Source: Candidatus Poribacteria bacterium | Lineage (GTDB): Bacteria; Poribacteria; WGA-4E; UBA9662 | Direction of reading: 5' to 3' | DNA: 64,000 bases | Assembly: GCA_002709695.1 (NCBI GenBank) | Contig: PAQF01000086.1 | Location: 101,254 to 165,253, forward strand | In this document: in pieces, positions 55,056-63,944 of the stretch | How positions within the stretch are numbered: the stretch's first letter is position 1 | Layout of the letters: the number at the start of each line of letters is the position of its first letter | Notes under the pieces: model-generated | What the model was told of the DNA's origin: nothing | The model's input: the letters and a program-made list of their open reading frames with translations, nothing else | The model's database searches: none | Position numbers and translations under genes: made by a program

Positions 55056-56522
55056 TCATTTCGAGATGATGGAACCTCCAACTGAGATCAATAAATTAAA
55101 GCCCAACCCAAAAAGTCCCGCATGAATACCATTGATTTTTCCATAACCCAATAAGGCAAGGCCGATGGAAACTACTAGTCCAACTGATAGACCAATTAAT
55201 ACCGGTTTCGTTTGCAAACCGCGCCAATTAATTCCAATCATGAAAGCGGGAGTTAACTGAACTAACAAGTCAAATTTTCGATCCAATAACTTTACCAATG
55301 TTGTATTTTCTTGAAGCAGTATAGCTAATCCAACCAACACGCCGATTACTAGCCAACTAGTCAGCTTCCCGATTCTAGTTAATTCTCCTTCTGGCAATTG
55401 ATGTTTTATAAAACGAGCATAAAGATCTTTGGTAAATATCGACGATATTGTCAAAAGTGCTGAATCTGCTGTTGACATGATAGCTGCGAGCACTGCCGCG
55501 AATAAAACCACAACCAGCCAATAGCCAAAAGTTGATCCACTCTGTACTTCTCGACAAATTATCATCAAAACCTGATCAGCTTGTGCTCCGGTTAGCCCAG
55601 GATGGTGAGCGATAGCTATCACACCAACAATTAGTGCAATCAGCGTCGTAGTCAAAGGAAAAAAGGCCATGACCATCAAACTCCTCCTTAATACAGTTTC
55701 CGACCGGGCTGCGTAAATTCGTTGAATTGCTTGCGGATAGAGTGCCCCGCCGAGCCCTACAATTAAGATGTAACTTAACCATTCCCGAACACGTTGCCAA
55801 TCAGGCGGCATTGCTTTTTTGACGGTCTCTGGATTTGCATTGTGGAAGATTTGCTCTGTGGCAATGCCGATAGTACCATATCTGTTGAAAACTAATATCA
55901 ACATAATAGCAAAACCACACATAAGGACTGAGCCTTGTATGACATCTGTCCAAGCAACTGCTCTTAACCCTCCAAGCGTTTCGTAGATTCCCATGATGAT
56001 AGCTAGGAAGATTACACCATAAATATATGCCTGTACTGGATTGATACTGACGAGTCCTTGAAATGCTCTTCCCATAGCCATTAACTGGGCCAATGCGTAG
56101 TTAATAAGTGCTACAATCATAACAAACGCTGCGATAAGACTGATGGCACTTGATTGGAATCGGTCGTCTAGAAAATCCACCGGTGTAATAAATCCTTTCT
56201 GCTTGGCCTGATGATACAATTTCGGGGCAAAAATCAGGTAGCAGGCAATGATGGCCGTCATGAAGTGAAGGCTCATTACCCAAGAGAAACCGATTCGGTA
56301 AGCCTTGCCGGTGAAACCAAACAGGGTGTTTCCACTGTATTGAGTAGCATACAGCGTCAATAGTAGCACTAAGAAGCCAAAGCCCCTACCAGCCAAATAG
56401 AAGTCCTTCATCGAATTTTCCTCTCTAGCTTTGTAGCCAACCCACCCAATTCCGATTAGCGAAAGAATATAGATGGAAATGACGAACAACGCGGCAGGGC
56501 CAAAAGGCAATATTTCAGTCAT
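55056..56522 (-). CDS. Sodium:solute symporter (SSS family)
   Basis: 488 residues with about 13 membrane spans. The SSS pattern is seen in LAGRGFGFLVLLLTLYATQY, the glycine-rich ETLGGLRAVAWTDVIQG, and AAIMSTADSALLTISSIFTK, where the Ser/Asp residues bind Na+. It resembles pantothenate/sialate/acetate-type permeases; the substrate is unknown. It overlaps the small membrane gene upstream as ATGA, a common arrangement for this transporter type. The neighbouring dehydrogenases suggest uptake of an organic or sugar acid for oxidation (inference). Confidence 0.87.
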   Translation of the reverse strand: MTEILPFGPAALFVISIYILSLIGIGWVGYKAREENSMKDFYLAGRGFGFLVLLLTLYATQYSGNTLFGFTGKAYRIGFSWVMSLHFMTAIIACYLIFAPKLYHQAKQKGFITPVDFLDDRFQSSAISLIAAFVMIVALINYALAQLMAMGRAFQGLVSINPVQAYIYGVIFLAIIMGIYETLGGLRAVAWTDVIQGSVLMCGFAIMLILVFNRYGTIGIATEQIFHNANPETVKKAMPPDWQRVREWLSYILIVGLGGALYPQAIQRIYAARSETVLRRSLMVMAFFPLTTTLIALIVGVIAIAHHPGLTGAQADQVLMIICREVQSGSTFGYWLVVVLFAAVLAAIMSTADSALLTISSIFTKDLYARFIKHQLPEGELTRIGKLTSWLVIGVLVGLAILLQENTTLVKLLDRKFDLLVQLTPAFMIGINWRGLQTKPVLIGLSVGLVVSIGLALLGYGKINGIHAGLFGLGFNLLISVGGSIISK

Positions 56523-56740
56523 CGGTTGTCATTCTCCTCAGGTGTTTCTGACCATGAACCTTGTAAAAACCAAGCGGTTAAGCAGGAGAAGATGAATGAA
56601 GCGATGATGGAAACAATAACCCAAGCAGGGAAACCGAACCAGATGGTTTTATCATCGGAACTCCAGTACCACGGAACACCAACTGCCAAAAGAACGGTAT
56701 AAATCAACCATTTACCATATTTGTTTTGAGCATTTTTCAT
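56519..56740 (-). CDS. Small membrane partner of the SSS transporter (DUF3311/DUF997-like)
   Basis: 73 residues with two membrane spans (YTVLLAVGVPWYWSS and GFPAWVIVSIIASFIFSCLTAWFL split by a short loop). The VPWYW...GFPAWV pattern is typical of small proteins encoded just before SSS permeases, such as the YhdT/PanF pair. Its stop overlaps the symporter start (ATGA), so they are probably made in fixed ratio. The role may be assembly or stability of the symporter (inference). Confidence 0.7.
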   Translation of the reverse strand: MKNAQNKYGKWLIYTVLLAVGVPWYWSSDDKTIWFGFPAWVIVSIIASFIFSCLTAWFLQGSWSETPEENDNR

Positions 56741-57003
56741 GTTTAGTAATCGAACAATAACTGGTTCAATACGAATATGTTCCTTTTACTAATTTAACTG
56801 ATTTTACCTTATAGATACAAGCGGAAGTGTAAAACGAGTATCTTCTTCAATCCAGTGAGAACAGAATTTTTTGGAATTAGCAAATAAGTGATAGTATTTT
56901 AATGATAAACTATTTGCATATTGAATTTTGTGTAAGTGCAAGTCGCTACTGTTTCTCTCAAGAAATCTAACTTTAGTTTGTTTTAAAATGGCTGAGGAGA
57001 ATC

Positions 57004-58041
57004 ATGGAAACTGTCCAAGACATTACTATTCAACCAGATCAACTTAAAAAATTTGCTGAGGAACTTTATCAAAAAGCAGGAGTTGATACTGAGCATGCCA
57101 AATTGATGGCTGATTTACAAGTGGAAACAGATCTGCGCAATGTACATTCGCATGGAACTCGGATGTTGCCTGGATATATACGGAGTATTTCGAAAGGAGA
57201 GATCAATCCAGTTCCTCAGGTTCATGTTGTTCAAGAAGGTCCAGCTTTCGCAGTTATTGATGGTGATAATGGCTTAGGGCATCCTTCAAGTGTGTTAGCT
57301 ATGAAAATGGCTATTGAAAAAGCTCAATTGGTCGGTGTCGCAGCAACGGGAGTTAGAAACGCGGGCCATTTTGGAGCAGCTGCTTGCTATTCTATGATGG
57401 CTGCTGAGTCGAACATGATAGGTTTTTCTACAACTAACACAGGCAGGGCGACTGTTGTAGCACCGGGAGGAATCACTCCGGTGACCGCTAATAATGCTCT
57501 AAGTTATGCTCTACCGACTGGAAATGAGCACCCAATTGTGTTAGACATGGCCTGTGGTGCTTCTTCGTGGGGTAAGATCGGTACGTTGAAAATGTATGGC
57601 GAACCCATACCAGAAGACTGGTTATTAAATACGGAAGGACAACCAACTGTAGATCCTTCCCAAGGTCCGATACTGATGCCAGCGGCTGGGCCAAGAGGGT
57701 ATGGGCTAGCGTTGACCATGGGAATTCTCGCTGGACCTTTGGTTGGGGGGTTAATGGCCTGCCATAAAAATCATGGTGAGCCTTCTGAACATTTTTTTTG
57801 GGTTATCAATGTCTCTAGCTTCACCAATTTTGAGGAATATGTAGCTGAAATCGATCGGGGAATCAGGACTATCCAGGCTTCGAAAACAACGGAAGGGATA
57901 GATCAGGTCTATCTTCCAGGAGAACTTGAATGGCGTAAACGTGAAGCGTGGCTTGCTAATGGCATCCCACTTCACGTTGATCATCTAAAAGGACTAGCTA
58001 GTATCGCTGAGGAATTGGGAATCGAAATTTTCTGGGAATAG
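57004..58041 (+). CDS. Malate/L-lactate dehydrogenase-type (Ldh_2) NAD(P)-dependent oxidoreductase
   Basis: 345 residues, with GAGGAG upstream of the ATG. Family blocks: VQVETDLRNVHSHGTRMLPG with the catalytic His, FAVIDGDNGLGHPSSVLAM, GVRNAGHFGAAACYSMMA, and PIVLDMACGASSWGKIG. Ldh_2 enzymes oxidise or reduce 2-hydroxy acids, ureidoglycolate or 2,3-diketogulonate; the exact substrate cannot be read. It is divergent from the SSS transporter genes and followed by a Gfo/Idh/MocA gene, consistent with sugar-acid catabolism. Confidence 0.85.
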   Translation: METVQDITIQPDQLKKFAEELYQKAGVDTEHAKLMADLQVETDLRNVHSHGTRMLPGYIRSISKGEINPVPQVHVVQEGPAFAVIDGDNGLGHPSSVLAMKMAIEKAQLVGVAATGVRNAGHFGAAACYSMMAAESNMIGFSTTNTGRATVVAPGGITPVTANNALSYALPTGNEHPIVLDMACGASSWGKIGTLKMYGEPIPEDWLLNTEGQPTVDPSQGPILMPAAGPRGYGLALTMGILAGPLVGGLMACHKNHGEPSEHFFWVINVSSFTNFEEYVAEIDRGIRTIQASKTTEGIDQVYLPGELEWRKREAWLANGIPLHVDHLKGLASIAEELGIEIFWE

Positions 58042-58122
58042 GGTACGGTTAGAGATTGAAGAATGAACCGAAGTGAATCATAAGTTTTAGCCATTATTAT
58101 GGAAACAATGAGGAGTTCTGAA

Positions 58123-59181
58123 ATGGAACCTGTCAAACTGGGAGTTATCGGATGTGGTGTTATTGGATCAAGCCATCTGCGAACAGCAGTAAATTCTCCT
58201 TTTATAGACTTGGTGGCAGCTGCTGATCTAATTGAAGGAAACCGACGTCGAGTGGCTGAGCAGTTCCAGCCCAAAAAGGTCTATAGTGATAGTAGTGAAC
58301 TACTGGATGATGAAGAAATCGAAGCAGTAGTTTTAGCTTTTCCAACACAATATCGGACCCAGGTGGCATTAGAAGCTTTTTCCAAAGGCAAGCATGTTCT
58401 AATAGAAAAGCCTGTAGCTATAAATGCCAATCAGGTCAGAGAAATGATTACCGCCCGTGGAAAACTAGTAGCTGGGTGTTGTTCTTCACGTAACCGTTTC
58501 TACAAAAGTGCACAAGTTGCCACGGAATTCATCCGAAAAGGTGGTTTGGGAGATTTACGTGTTGTACGCTGCCGTGCAATTGTGGCAGCAGGCGAACAAC
58601 CAACAACACCACGCCCAGAATGGCGACTTGTAAAAGCCCTAAATGGTGGTGGGATTTTGGTCAATTGGGGGTGTTATGATTTAGATTACCTTCTGGGTAT
58701 AACTGGTTGGATGCTTAAACCAGAAACCGTCTTTGCTCAGACTTGGACGGTTCCGCCATCCTTTGCATCTCATATCGCACCGAAATCAGATGCAGAAACC
58801 TACTATTTGGCGACTGTTCGTTGCCAAGGAGGGGTTATCCTTAGCATGGAACGTGGTGAATTCATGACGGCTCAGTCTGAATCTGACTGGCAGATCATTG
58901 GCTCAAAAGGATCTCTTAAATTGAGAATGACTGATTCTAATCCTCAATCAATCATTCATGACGACATAACGACAGAACAGGGGGTGGTTTCGAAGCCTTT
59001 GTGGGATTCAACGGACACTTCTATTCTTACTCATATAGTAGACCCGCTAGTTGATTTTGTCGCTGCAATCCGCGAGCAACGACAACCTTTAACTAGTCTC
59101 GAACAATCTTTGGTACTTCAGGAAATTACAGATGCAATCTATAAGTCTGCAACACAAGGTGTTGCTGTTGAAATAAATTGA
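58123..59181 (+). CDS. Gfo/Idh/MocA-family oxidoreductase
   Basis: 352 residues from ATG 58123, with AGGAG 7 nt upstream; ATG 58099 in the same frame is less likely. The Rossmann motif is LGVIGCGVIGSSH, followed by EAVVLAFPTQY and GKHVLIEKPVAINANQVREM, which contains the family EKP triad. The substrate-side domain includes LNGGGILVNWGCYDLDYLLG. It oxidises a sugar or cyclitol with NAD(P). The gene lies 81 nt after the Ldh_2 gene and converges on a second family member, only distantly similar. Confidence 0.87.
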   Translation: MEPVKLGVIGCGVIGSSHLRTAVNSPFIDLVAAADLIEGNRRRVAEQFQPKKVYSDSSELLDDEEIEAVVLAFPTQYRTQVALEAFSKGKHVLIEKPVAINANQVREMITARGKLVAGCCSSRNRFYKSAQVATEFIRKGGLGDLRVVRCRAIVAAGEQPTTPRPEWRLVKALNGGGILVNWGCYDLDYLLGITGWMLKPETVFAQTWTVPPSFASHIAPKSDAETYYLATVRCQGGVILSMERGEFMTAQSESDWQIIGSKGSLKLRMTDSNPQSIIHDDITTEQGVVSKPLWDSTDTSILTHIVDPLVDFVAAIREQRQPLTSLEQSLVLQEITDAIYKSATQGVAVEIN

Positions 59182-59194
59182 GGTTGATCCGAAT

Positions 59195-60253
59195 TCAGGC
59201 TTTTTTCGTTTTACCTTCGAATGGTGTTCCTTTTCGTATTTCAGCAATTACGCGGATGACTTCTCTCACTGACTCTGGTGTGACAACCATCTCGTGATTA
59301 TGCAACAGCACCTTGGTTACGTTATCATAGAAATTACCAATATTTGGGCCTTTGGCTTCTACTGTTTCTTCTTTCCAGTTGATTGGTTTAGTTTGCCAAG
59401 CATAGGCGCGGTTTCGAGCTGCACCTTCTACTACTTCTATTTCCCCAGCTTCCTCTGGTTCGAACCACCGGACAATAGATCTTCGGCTATCACTTGTTAA
59501 GGTTCCTTGGTTTCCACAGAGGATCCAAGTTGGGATGTCAGTCGCAATATTTTGAGCCGATGTGATTTCCATATCGGCTGTACAACCGTTTGAGGCACGT
59601 AAAAAAGCTTTGACGTGATCCTCGACATCACCAGCTGAAGAGATCTGTTGTAGATCTCCCATAACGTTGGTTACTGGTGCTCCTAATAATTGGAGAATTG
59701 CGTCTAAATTGTGCGGGCAGGTATTATTCAATACACCTCCACCATTCTTGGATAGTGTTTGCCAGTCATCTCTCCTCACAAAGCTATTGCTATAGTTCCG
59801 AATATGATAGAGTTGGCCAATCTGTCCAGATTCCACTACTTCCTTCAAATGAGTAAATTGGCGATCGAACCGTCGATTCTGATGGATGAAAAGGTGTTTT
59901 TTGGATTCTTTGGCTTGGGCAATCATTTTATCAGCTTCATCAACATCCAACGCCATTGGTTTCTCACAGATAACGTGTTTACTGGCTTGCAGCGCTGAGA
60001 TAGTATCAGCAGCATGAAAGACGGAAGGTGTAGCAACCACAATAACGTCAATATCTTCTTGGTCTAGCATATGGCTAAGCTCTTCGTAGGTTTCACAACC
60101 GAACTCTGCCTCGGCTTCTTGGCGCCGTTCCTGCAATGGATCCACCACAGCAACAAGCTCTGCATCGCAGCGCGGACGAATATTAGCTATATGAATGTTC
60201 CAGCCAGATCTACCAAGACCGGCAACGCCGTAACGGATGGATGGGTTACTCAT
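59195..60253 (-). CDS. Gfo/Idh/MocA-family oxidoreductase
   Basis: 352 residues, with AGGAG 8 nt before the ATG. The Rossmann motif is YGVAGLGRSGWNIH; DVIVVATPSVFH and KHVICEKPMALDVDEADKMI carry the EKP motif. NGGGVLNNTCPHNLDAILQL gives the His/Asp substrate site, more typical of inositol or glucoside dehydrogenases. It is convergent with the other family member, with a 13-nt gap, and probably transcribed alone. Confidence 0.88.
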   Translation of the reverse strand: MSNPSIRYGVAGLGRSGWNIHIANIRPRCDAELVAVVDPLQERRQEAEAEFGCETYEELSHMLDQEDIDVIVVATPSVFHAADTISALQASKHVICEKPMALDVDEADKMIAQAKESKKHLFIHQNRRFDRQFTHLKEVVESGQIGQLYHIRNYSNSFVRRDDWQTLSKNGGGVLNNTCPHNLDAILQLLGAPVTNVMGDLQQISSAGDVEDHVKAFLRASNGCTADMEITSAQNIATDIPTWILCGNQGTLTSDSRRSIVRWFEPEEAGEIEVVEGAARNRAYAWQTKPINWKEETVEAKGPNIGNFYDNVTKVLLHNHEMVVTPESVREVIRVIAEIRKGTPFEGKTKKA

Positions 60254-60603
60254 AGACAGTTCTCCTAAGTATAATCAAGTATATTTAGACTTTCATGTGA
60301 GCTGTTTCCTGACCTAACGAAAGCTCGAACAGCTATTTTTAAAATTGTGGTTGCGACAAATGACCAACAAAAATCTATCAAATTCTTATTTAAAGCTAGA
60401 AATAGTGTAAAAAAATTCAGTTGGCCAATGCAACTCAACAGATGGGGCAAAAACGCAGATCGATTTTACCATATCTCGATCTGCAAAGGTATTTTCATAG
60501 GTCTGTGATTGATAGATTTTTATTTCATCGCAAGTTGGCAAAGATAAATATTGGTTAGGCTAGTATTACATGAGTAGCAGTCCAGTAACTCTAATTTTTT
60601 TTC
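60254..60603. other. Intergenic region with a minus-strand terminator
   Basis: 350 nt. The clearest signal is the intrinsic-type hairpin at 60449-60484, which would end DUF6785 transcripts. No ORF with a ribosome site and no RNA gene were seen. Confidence 0.4.
60449..60484 (-). terminator. Rho-independent terminator of the DUF6785 gene
   Basis: On the minus strand GCAGATCGA, a 12-nt loop and TCGATCTGC form a perfect 9-bp stem (60455-60463 with 60476-60484), followed directly by GTTTTTG. It lies 120 nt past the stop of the gene that ends at 60604. Confidence 0.65.
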
Positions 60604-62538
60604 TTAAGCAAAATAGAAATCGTACGTTGGTTTTTGAATGATTACGCTTAACAGGCTCCACATCCCTCCAATTATGTATTCTCCAAGAATGATTCCAATA
60701 AAAAAGGGTATTGCTTGTCGGTATGCTTTTATCCCGCCGTAATTTAACACTACCCATTTAATTATTGAGCTAATTAAAATACATGACCAGATATAATCTA
60801 TACCATTGTTAGTCGATAACGCGTACCCTGCTGGGTGTAAAGGCCACCACAGAAATTTCACACGAAGTAATGTGAGCCATAGTGTAGCAACAAAACCGGT
60901 GCCCATAAAAAAAGTTGCCCAGAAATCTCCTCCTACGGGATGCTTGATTCGTGTTGCCAGTAGGCGAAAAACACCGGAATCATGGCCAATTGGAATGACG
61001 TCAAGACCATCTCGGAATGACAGGTGAATTAATGCCCAAAAACCTGATAGGCTGCCGACGATCATAGCGATTATCATCGCCAAGGGTAAAAAATTCGTGT
61101 TCATTTTTGCCTGTTCTGCCATTTTGAAACTTTCGAGTTGGTGTGGCATCAAGTGCCCTCGATAACCGCGTCCGGCGAAGAACCAAAATAATGGAAAGAT
61201 CGAAAGATTGTTGTTTCCAATGTTTCTAGTGCCAATGATATCAACCAACATATTGCTTGGATTCATACCAACTATTTCATGGGTCGGTGGGCCAAGTTCT
61301 GCTCGGACACGTGTAATAGCTATAGATAGAACGAAGAAGATGAGGAAAAATGGTAGTGTAATCCAAAATGACATCCCAGCTTGGTAACAGAAAATTGCAA
61401 TGAATCCAAAAGCAAAAAGAAATCCGCTGAAAGCGAGACGATACTGCATGAGTTCAATACTGTTATTTTTTTCTCGATTGTTAAATACAATTTTGCTTGA
61501 TACTTCTTTGAAATGTGATCTGCCGAGCCATATACTGACGAAAAACAATCCAATCCAAGCTCCCGTCGATTGCTGGTTCAAGTAAGGGAATCTAGGCATT
61601 GATTTTAGACCGATAGTTGCAGCCAGTATCTGTTGCCCTTTTCGAAAAAGATAAAAGAACCAAGTGGAGAAAGCCAAATCAAGCGGCAAAAAAAAACCAA
61701 GTCCAATGACAAAAGGGTATAGTGGGAACGGAAGATGGCCGACTGCATTCCAAGGTGGAGAGGTAAATAAATTTCCTAGATTATAGTCACGATACGTAAC
61801 GGGAAAGTATGGAAAAGCTGGAATGAAATGGTGTATTCCATTAACCAGATCAAGTCCCCCTCCTATTGCAATTCCAATCCACAATAAGCGACTTTTAAAA
61901 AATTTTAATTCTCCTCCATTTAATGTTATTGTGAATGGAAGTTGAATGATCGGATAACTTAGTTTTTCATTCTGCGTCCACTGTTTGCGAATTAGTATAT
62001 TGAGGCAGATCATCCCAAATCCCAAGACGGTGACGAAAGCTGACCACCAGAGAACTGGTTTAAGGAAAAAAGTAAAGTGCTTTTGGATGTAGAGTGATGA
62101 TTCTCCTTTATAGAATTCTTTGAGAGTTTCCTGATCTTGGATGGTTAGCCAACTTGGTAAATGATGATGAAATAGGGCTTTCCATTCGTTCTCAGGAGTA
62201 GCAAAGGAAAACGGCCATCCCATCACCGGGATTAGGATCTGAAACGAATCACGTCCTGCGATTCCCCCTGCTAAGGTCATCATCGCATAGATGGTGATGA
62301 ACTCACTTTGTGTAAATACCCATTCTGGGAAAAAGCGTTTGATTAAAAAGACATTGATCAGAATTAGAACCAATAGGTTTATGACTACATGCCACATTAA
62401 GGAAAGACATGTGGAGTGTCCAGTATTCCAAACGCCTTCCACTTGCATAATCCAGTAACTGTTCGGTGGAATCAACAGTATTCCAATCAAGATAGACCTA
62501 AAGGTAACAGCGTTTGGTATTTTAGGTTGGTTATCCAT
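60604..62538 (-). CDS. DUF6785-family polytopic membrane protein
   Basis: 644 residues with about 12-14 hydrophobic spans. Blocks such as FITIYAMMTLAGGIAGRDS, RAELGPPTHEIVGMNPSNML, FFAGRGYRGHLMPHQLESF and KFLWWPLHPAGYALS are characteristic of the DUF6785/DUF6784 proteins, known mainly from Poribacteria, Planctomycetes and related genomes. They are thought to be transporter-like, with distant resemblance to oligopeptide transporters, but have no assigned substrate. No clear Shine-Dalgarno precedes the ATG. It is monocistronic, with a terminator at 60449-60484. Confidence 0.75.
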   Translation of the reverse strand: MDNQPKIPNAVTFRSILIGILLIPPNSYWIMQVEGVWNTGHSTCLSLMWHVVINLLVLILINVFLIKRFFPEWVFTQSEFITIYAMMTLAGGIAGRDSFQILIPVMGWPFSFATPENEWKALFHHHLPSWLTIQDQETLKEFYKGESSLYIQKHFTFFLKPVLWWSAFVTVLGFGMICLNILIRKQWTQNEKLSYPIIQLPFTITLNGGELKFFKSRLLWIGIAIGGGLDLVNGIHHFIPAFPYFPVTYRDYNLGNLFTSPPWNAVGHLPFPLYPFVIGLGFFLPLDLAFSTWFFYLFRKGQQILAATIGLKSMPRFPYLNQQSTGAWIGLFFVSIWLGRSHFKEVSSKIVFNNREKNNSIELMQYRLAFSGFLFAFGFIAIFCYQAGMSFWITLPFFLIFFVLSIAITRVRAELGPPTHEIVGMNPSNMLVDIIGTRNIGNNNLSIFPLFWFFAGRGYRGHLMPHQLESFKMAEQAKMNTNFLPLAMIIAMIVGSLSGFWALIHLSFRDGLDVIPIGHDSGVFRLLATRIKHPVGGDFWATFFMGTGFVATLWLTLLRVKFLWWPLHPAGYALSTNNGIDYIWSCILISSIIKWVVLNYGGIKAYRQAIPFFIGIILGEYIIGGMWSLLSVIIQKPTYDFYFA

Positions 62539-62758
62539 TTGTTCTCGTGAGTATTGAAAATTTTGTGAAGATAACTAAGTTTGCCATTGTTTATCAACAC
62601 TCGATGTGATTATTAATTTTGTTGGACAGCACATATGATAGGAATATAAGAACTGACGTGGCAATAGAAACTCTATTCCATAATATTATTAATTTTTATC
62701 ACATGTACAATACGGTTTTATGTATAGTAGCTTGGCCAAATGCTAGTAAAAACCGGAT

Positions 62759-62788
62759 TTGGCATCATTAGAATTGGTTGGATATAAT
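62759..62788 (+). promoter_or_regulatory. Sigma-70-like promoter upstream of the DUF4380-like ORF
   Basis: -35 TTGGCA (62759-62764), 18-nt spacer, -10 TATAAT (62783-62788). The predicted start is near 62795, 4 nt before the hairpin. Confidence 0.55.
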
Positions 62789-62798
62789 CTTCTGTAAA

Positions 62799-62840
62799 GT
62801 TTATCTGAGTAGGTTGGCTCCGTCAACTTATCAGATAAAC
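62799..62840 (+). promoter_or_regulatory. 17-bp 5'-leader hairpin
   Basis: GTTTATCTGA (62799-62808) pairs with TCAGATAAAC (62831-62840). After a bulged G, TAGGTTG (62810-62816) pairs with CAACTTA (62824-62830), one pair being G-U. The loop is GCTCCGT. The stem would lie at the very 5' end of the transcript. It may stabilise RNA or act as an attenuator or protein-binding leader. Confidence 0.5.
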
Positions 62841-62848
62841 TCAAATTA

Positions 62849-63823
62849 TTGTTTTCATCTTGTACAAAATTTATTGATTACGCTGGTTACTCAAACTGCA
62901 TTAAACTGGAAAATAAAAATACACGAATGGTACTTGGTCCTGACTGTGGAGGGCGTATTTTGGAATATTCATGGAAAAACAAGAACATCATTTATCTTGA
63001 TCCTGAGTATGATGGTTGGATGTACCATGCTGATAAACCTAAAATTGACCCCCGCGGTGGGAGATTTGACATTGGTCCTGAAAATATCATTCCTAAACAT
63101 CCAAAATTGTGGTTGGGAAAATGGAGATCTGAAAACATTGACTCCTATAGTGCTCGTCTTATTAGTCACAAGGATAACGCCACTGGAGCGCAACTGATCC
63201 GCGAATTTCAATTGGAAAAATCATCTAACATATTAAAAGATATTTATATTACTTCTTCTTTAGCAGATAAACCTCAAATCCAACAGCAACTGGAATTTGA
63301 TAAGGGGGTTTCAGGTTCTTTTGTAACTCAACACAATGACTCTTATGACGATGATGTCAGGGAATTGACTGAATATTGGTATCTTCACAAGAAGGCTCGT
63401 TGTTACGGTAGTCATCATCAATACAGGCTGCAGAATTTTAAAGGGTGCGTGGCTGCCCTCGTCAGTGACTACAACCTTGATAGGCAAAAAGCCATCGAGG
63501 TACTCAAGGCTTGTATTCTGCTGCATGCTGATACTCCTGATACCCCTAACTGGTACCTTAAGCATCATCAAGGGTTAGAGTATTTAAACATGGCTATGGC
63601 CCAGGTCACTGATAATCCCGCTATCGCTGATGGCTCTTCCATCTATCAGCAGGCTAAACAGCAGCTCAATAGCTATCTACGTAACAGCATTCAACCTCTT
63701 ATGCACACTGGAAAGCCTCTGGATTTGAACGAGATTCTGCATCGTGTTAATATCCCTAAACTGGTTCAGCAGTTGGGTAAGCAACAAGTTCAACACATGG
63801 TTCAATTGCTTCTTGATCAGTAA
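62849..63823 (+). CDS. DUF4380-like N-terminus joined to an unrelated C-terminal half (chimeric or truncated)
   Basis: 324 residues, TTG start without a Shine-Dalgarno; the true start is uncertain. Residues ~8-135 (YAGYSNCIKLENKNTRMVLG, GPDCGGRILEYSW, PRGGRFDIGPE) match the N-terminal part of DUF4380-type proteins, putative carbohydrate-active beta-sandwiches. From about residue 150-165 (nt ~63300) the sequence no longer looks like that family. It becomes richer in Gln, His, Leu and Cys (YWYLHKKARCYGSHHQYRL to VNIPKLVQQLGKQQVQHMV), with visibly higher GC and different codon use. The second half was not recognised. The ORF may reflect insertion of foreign DNA, a gene fusion or an assembly join. 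Confidence 0.45.
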   Translation: MFSSCTKFIDYAGYSNCIKLENKNTRMVLGPDCGGRILEYSWKNKNIIYLDPEYDGWMYHADKPKIDPRGGRFDIGPENIIPKHPKLWLGKWRSENIDSYSARLISHKDNATGAQLIREFQLEKSSNILKDIYITSSLADKPQIQQQLEFDKGVSGSFVTQHNDSYDDDVRELTEYWYLHKKARCYGSHHQYRLQNFKGCVAALVSDYNLDRQKAIEVLKACILLHADTPDTPNWYLKHHQGLEYLNMAMAQVTDNPAIADGSSIYQQAKQQLNSYLRNSIQPLMHTGKPLDLNEILHRVNIPKLVQQLGKQQVQHMVQLLLDQ

Positions 63824-63863
63824 CTTTGTGAGTGGGACTGGTAATCTTGAAGGGGCAGTAATA

Positions 63864-63911
63864 ATGAAACTTGAGGAAAAACTACAGCTGATACTCTTTC
63901 AGCTGAAATAA
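63864..63911 (+). CDS. Possible 15-residue leader-like peptide
   Basis: ATG at 63864 with AAGGGG 9 nt upstream encodes MKLEEKLQLILFQLK and a stop. The coding part contains a perfect inverted repeat CAGCTGA / TCAGCTG (63885-63891 and 63899-63905), and an intrinsic terminator follows 3 nt after the stop. A short peptide directly before a terminator is the shape of an attenuation leader, but the residues show no repeated regulatory codon. It could equally be chance. Confidence 0.25.
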   Translation: MKLEEKLQLILFQLK

Positions 63912-63914
63912 AAT

Positions 63915-63944
63915 AAGAGGCCTGTTTGACTCACAAGCCTCTTT
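63915..63944 (+). terminator. Intrinsic-type terminator
   Basis: AAGAGGC (63915-63921) pairs perfectly with GCCTCTT (63937-63943) across a 15-nt loop and is followed by TACCTTAA. It would end the transcript carrying 62849-63823. Confidence 0.55.

Larger units (their letters stand above)
62539..62848. other. Intergenic region with promoter and long leader hairpin
   Basis: 310 nt. The right part carries a plus-strand promoter (62759-62788) and a 17-bp hairpin (62799-62840). Nothing recognisable was found in 62539-62758. Confidence 0.4.
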
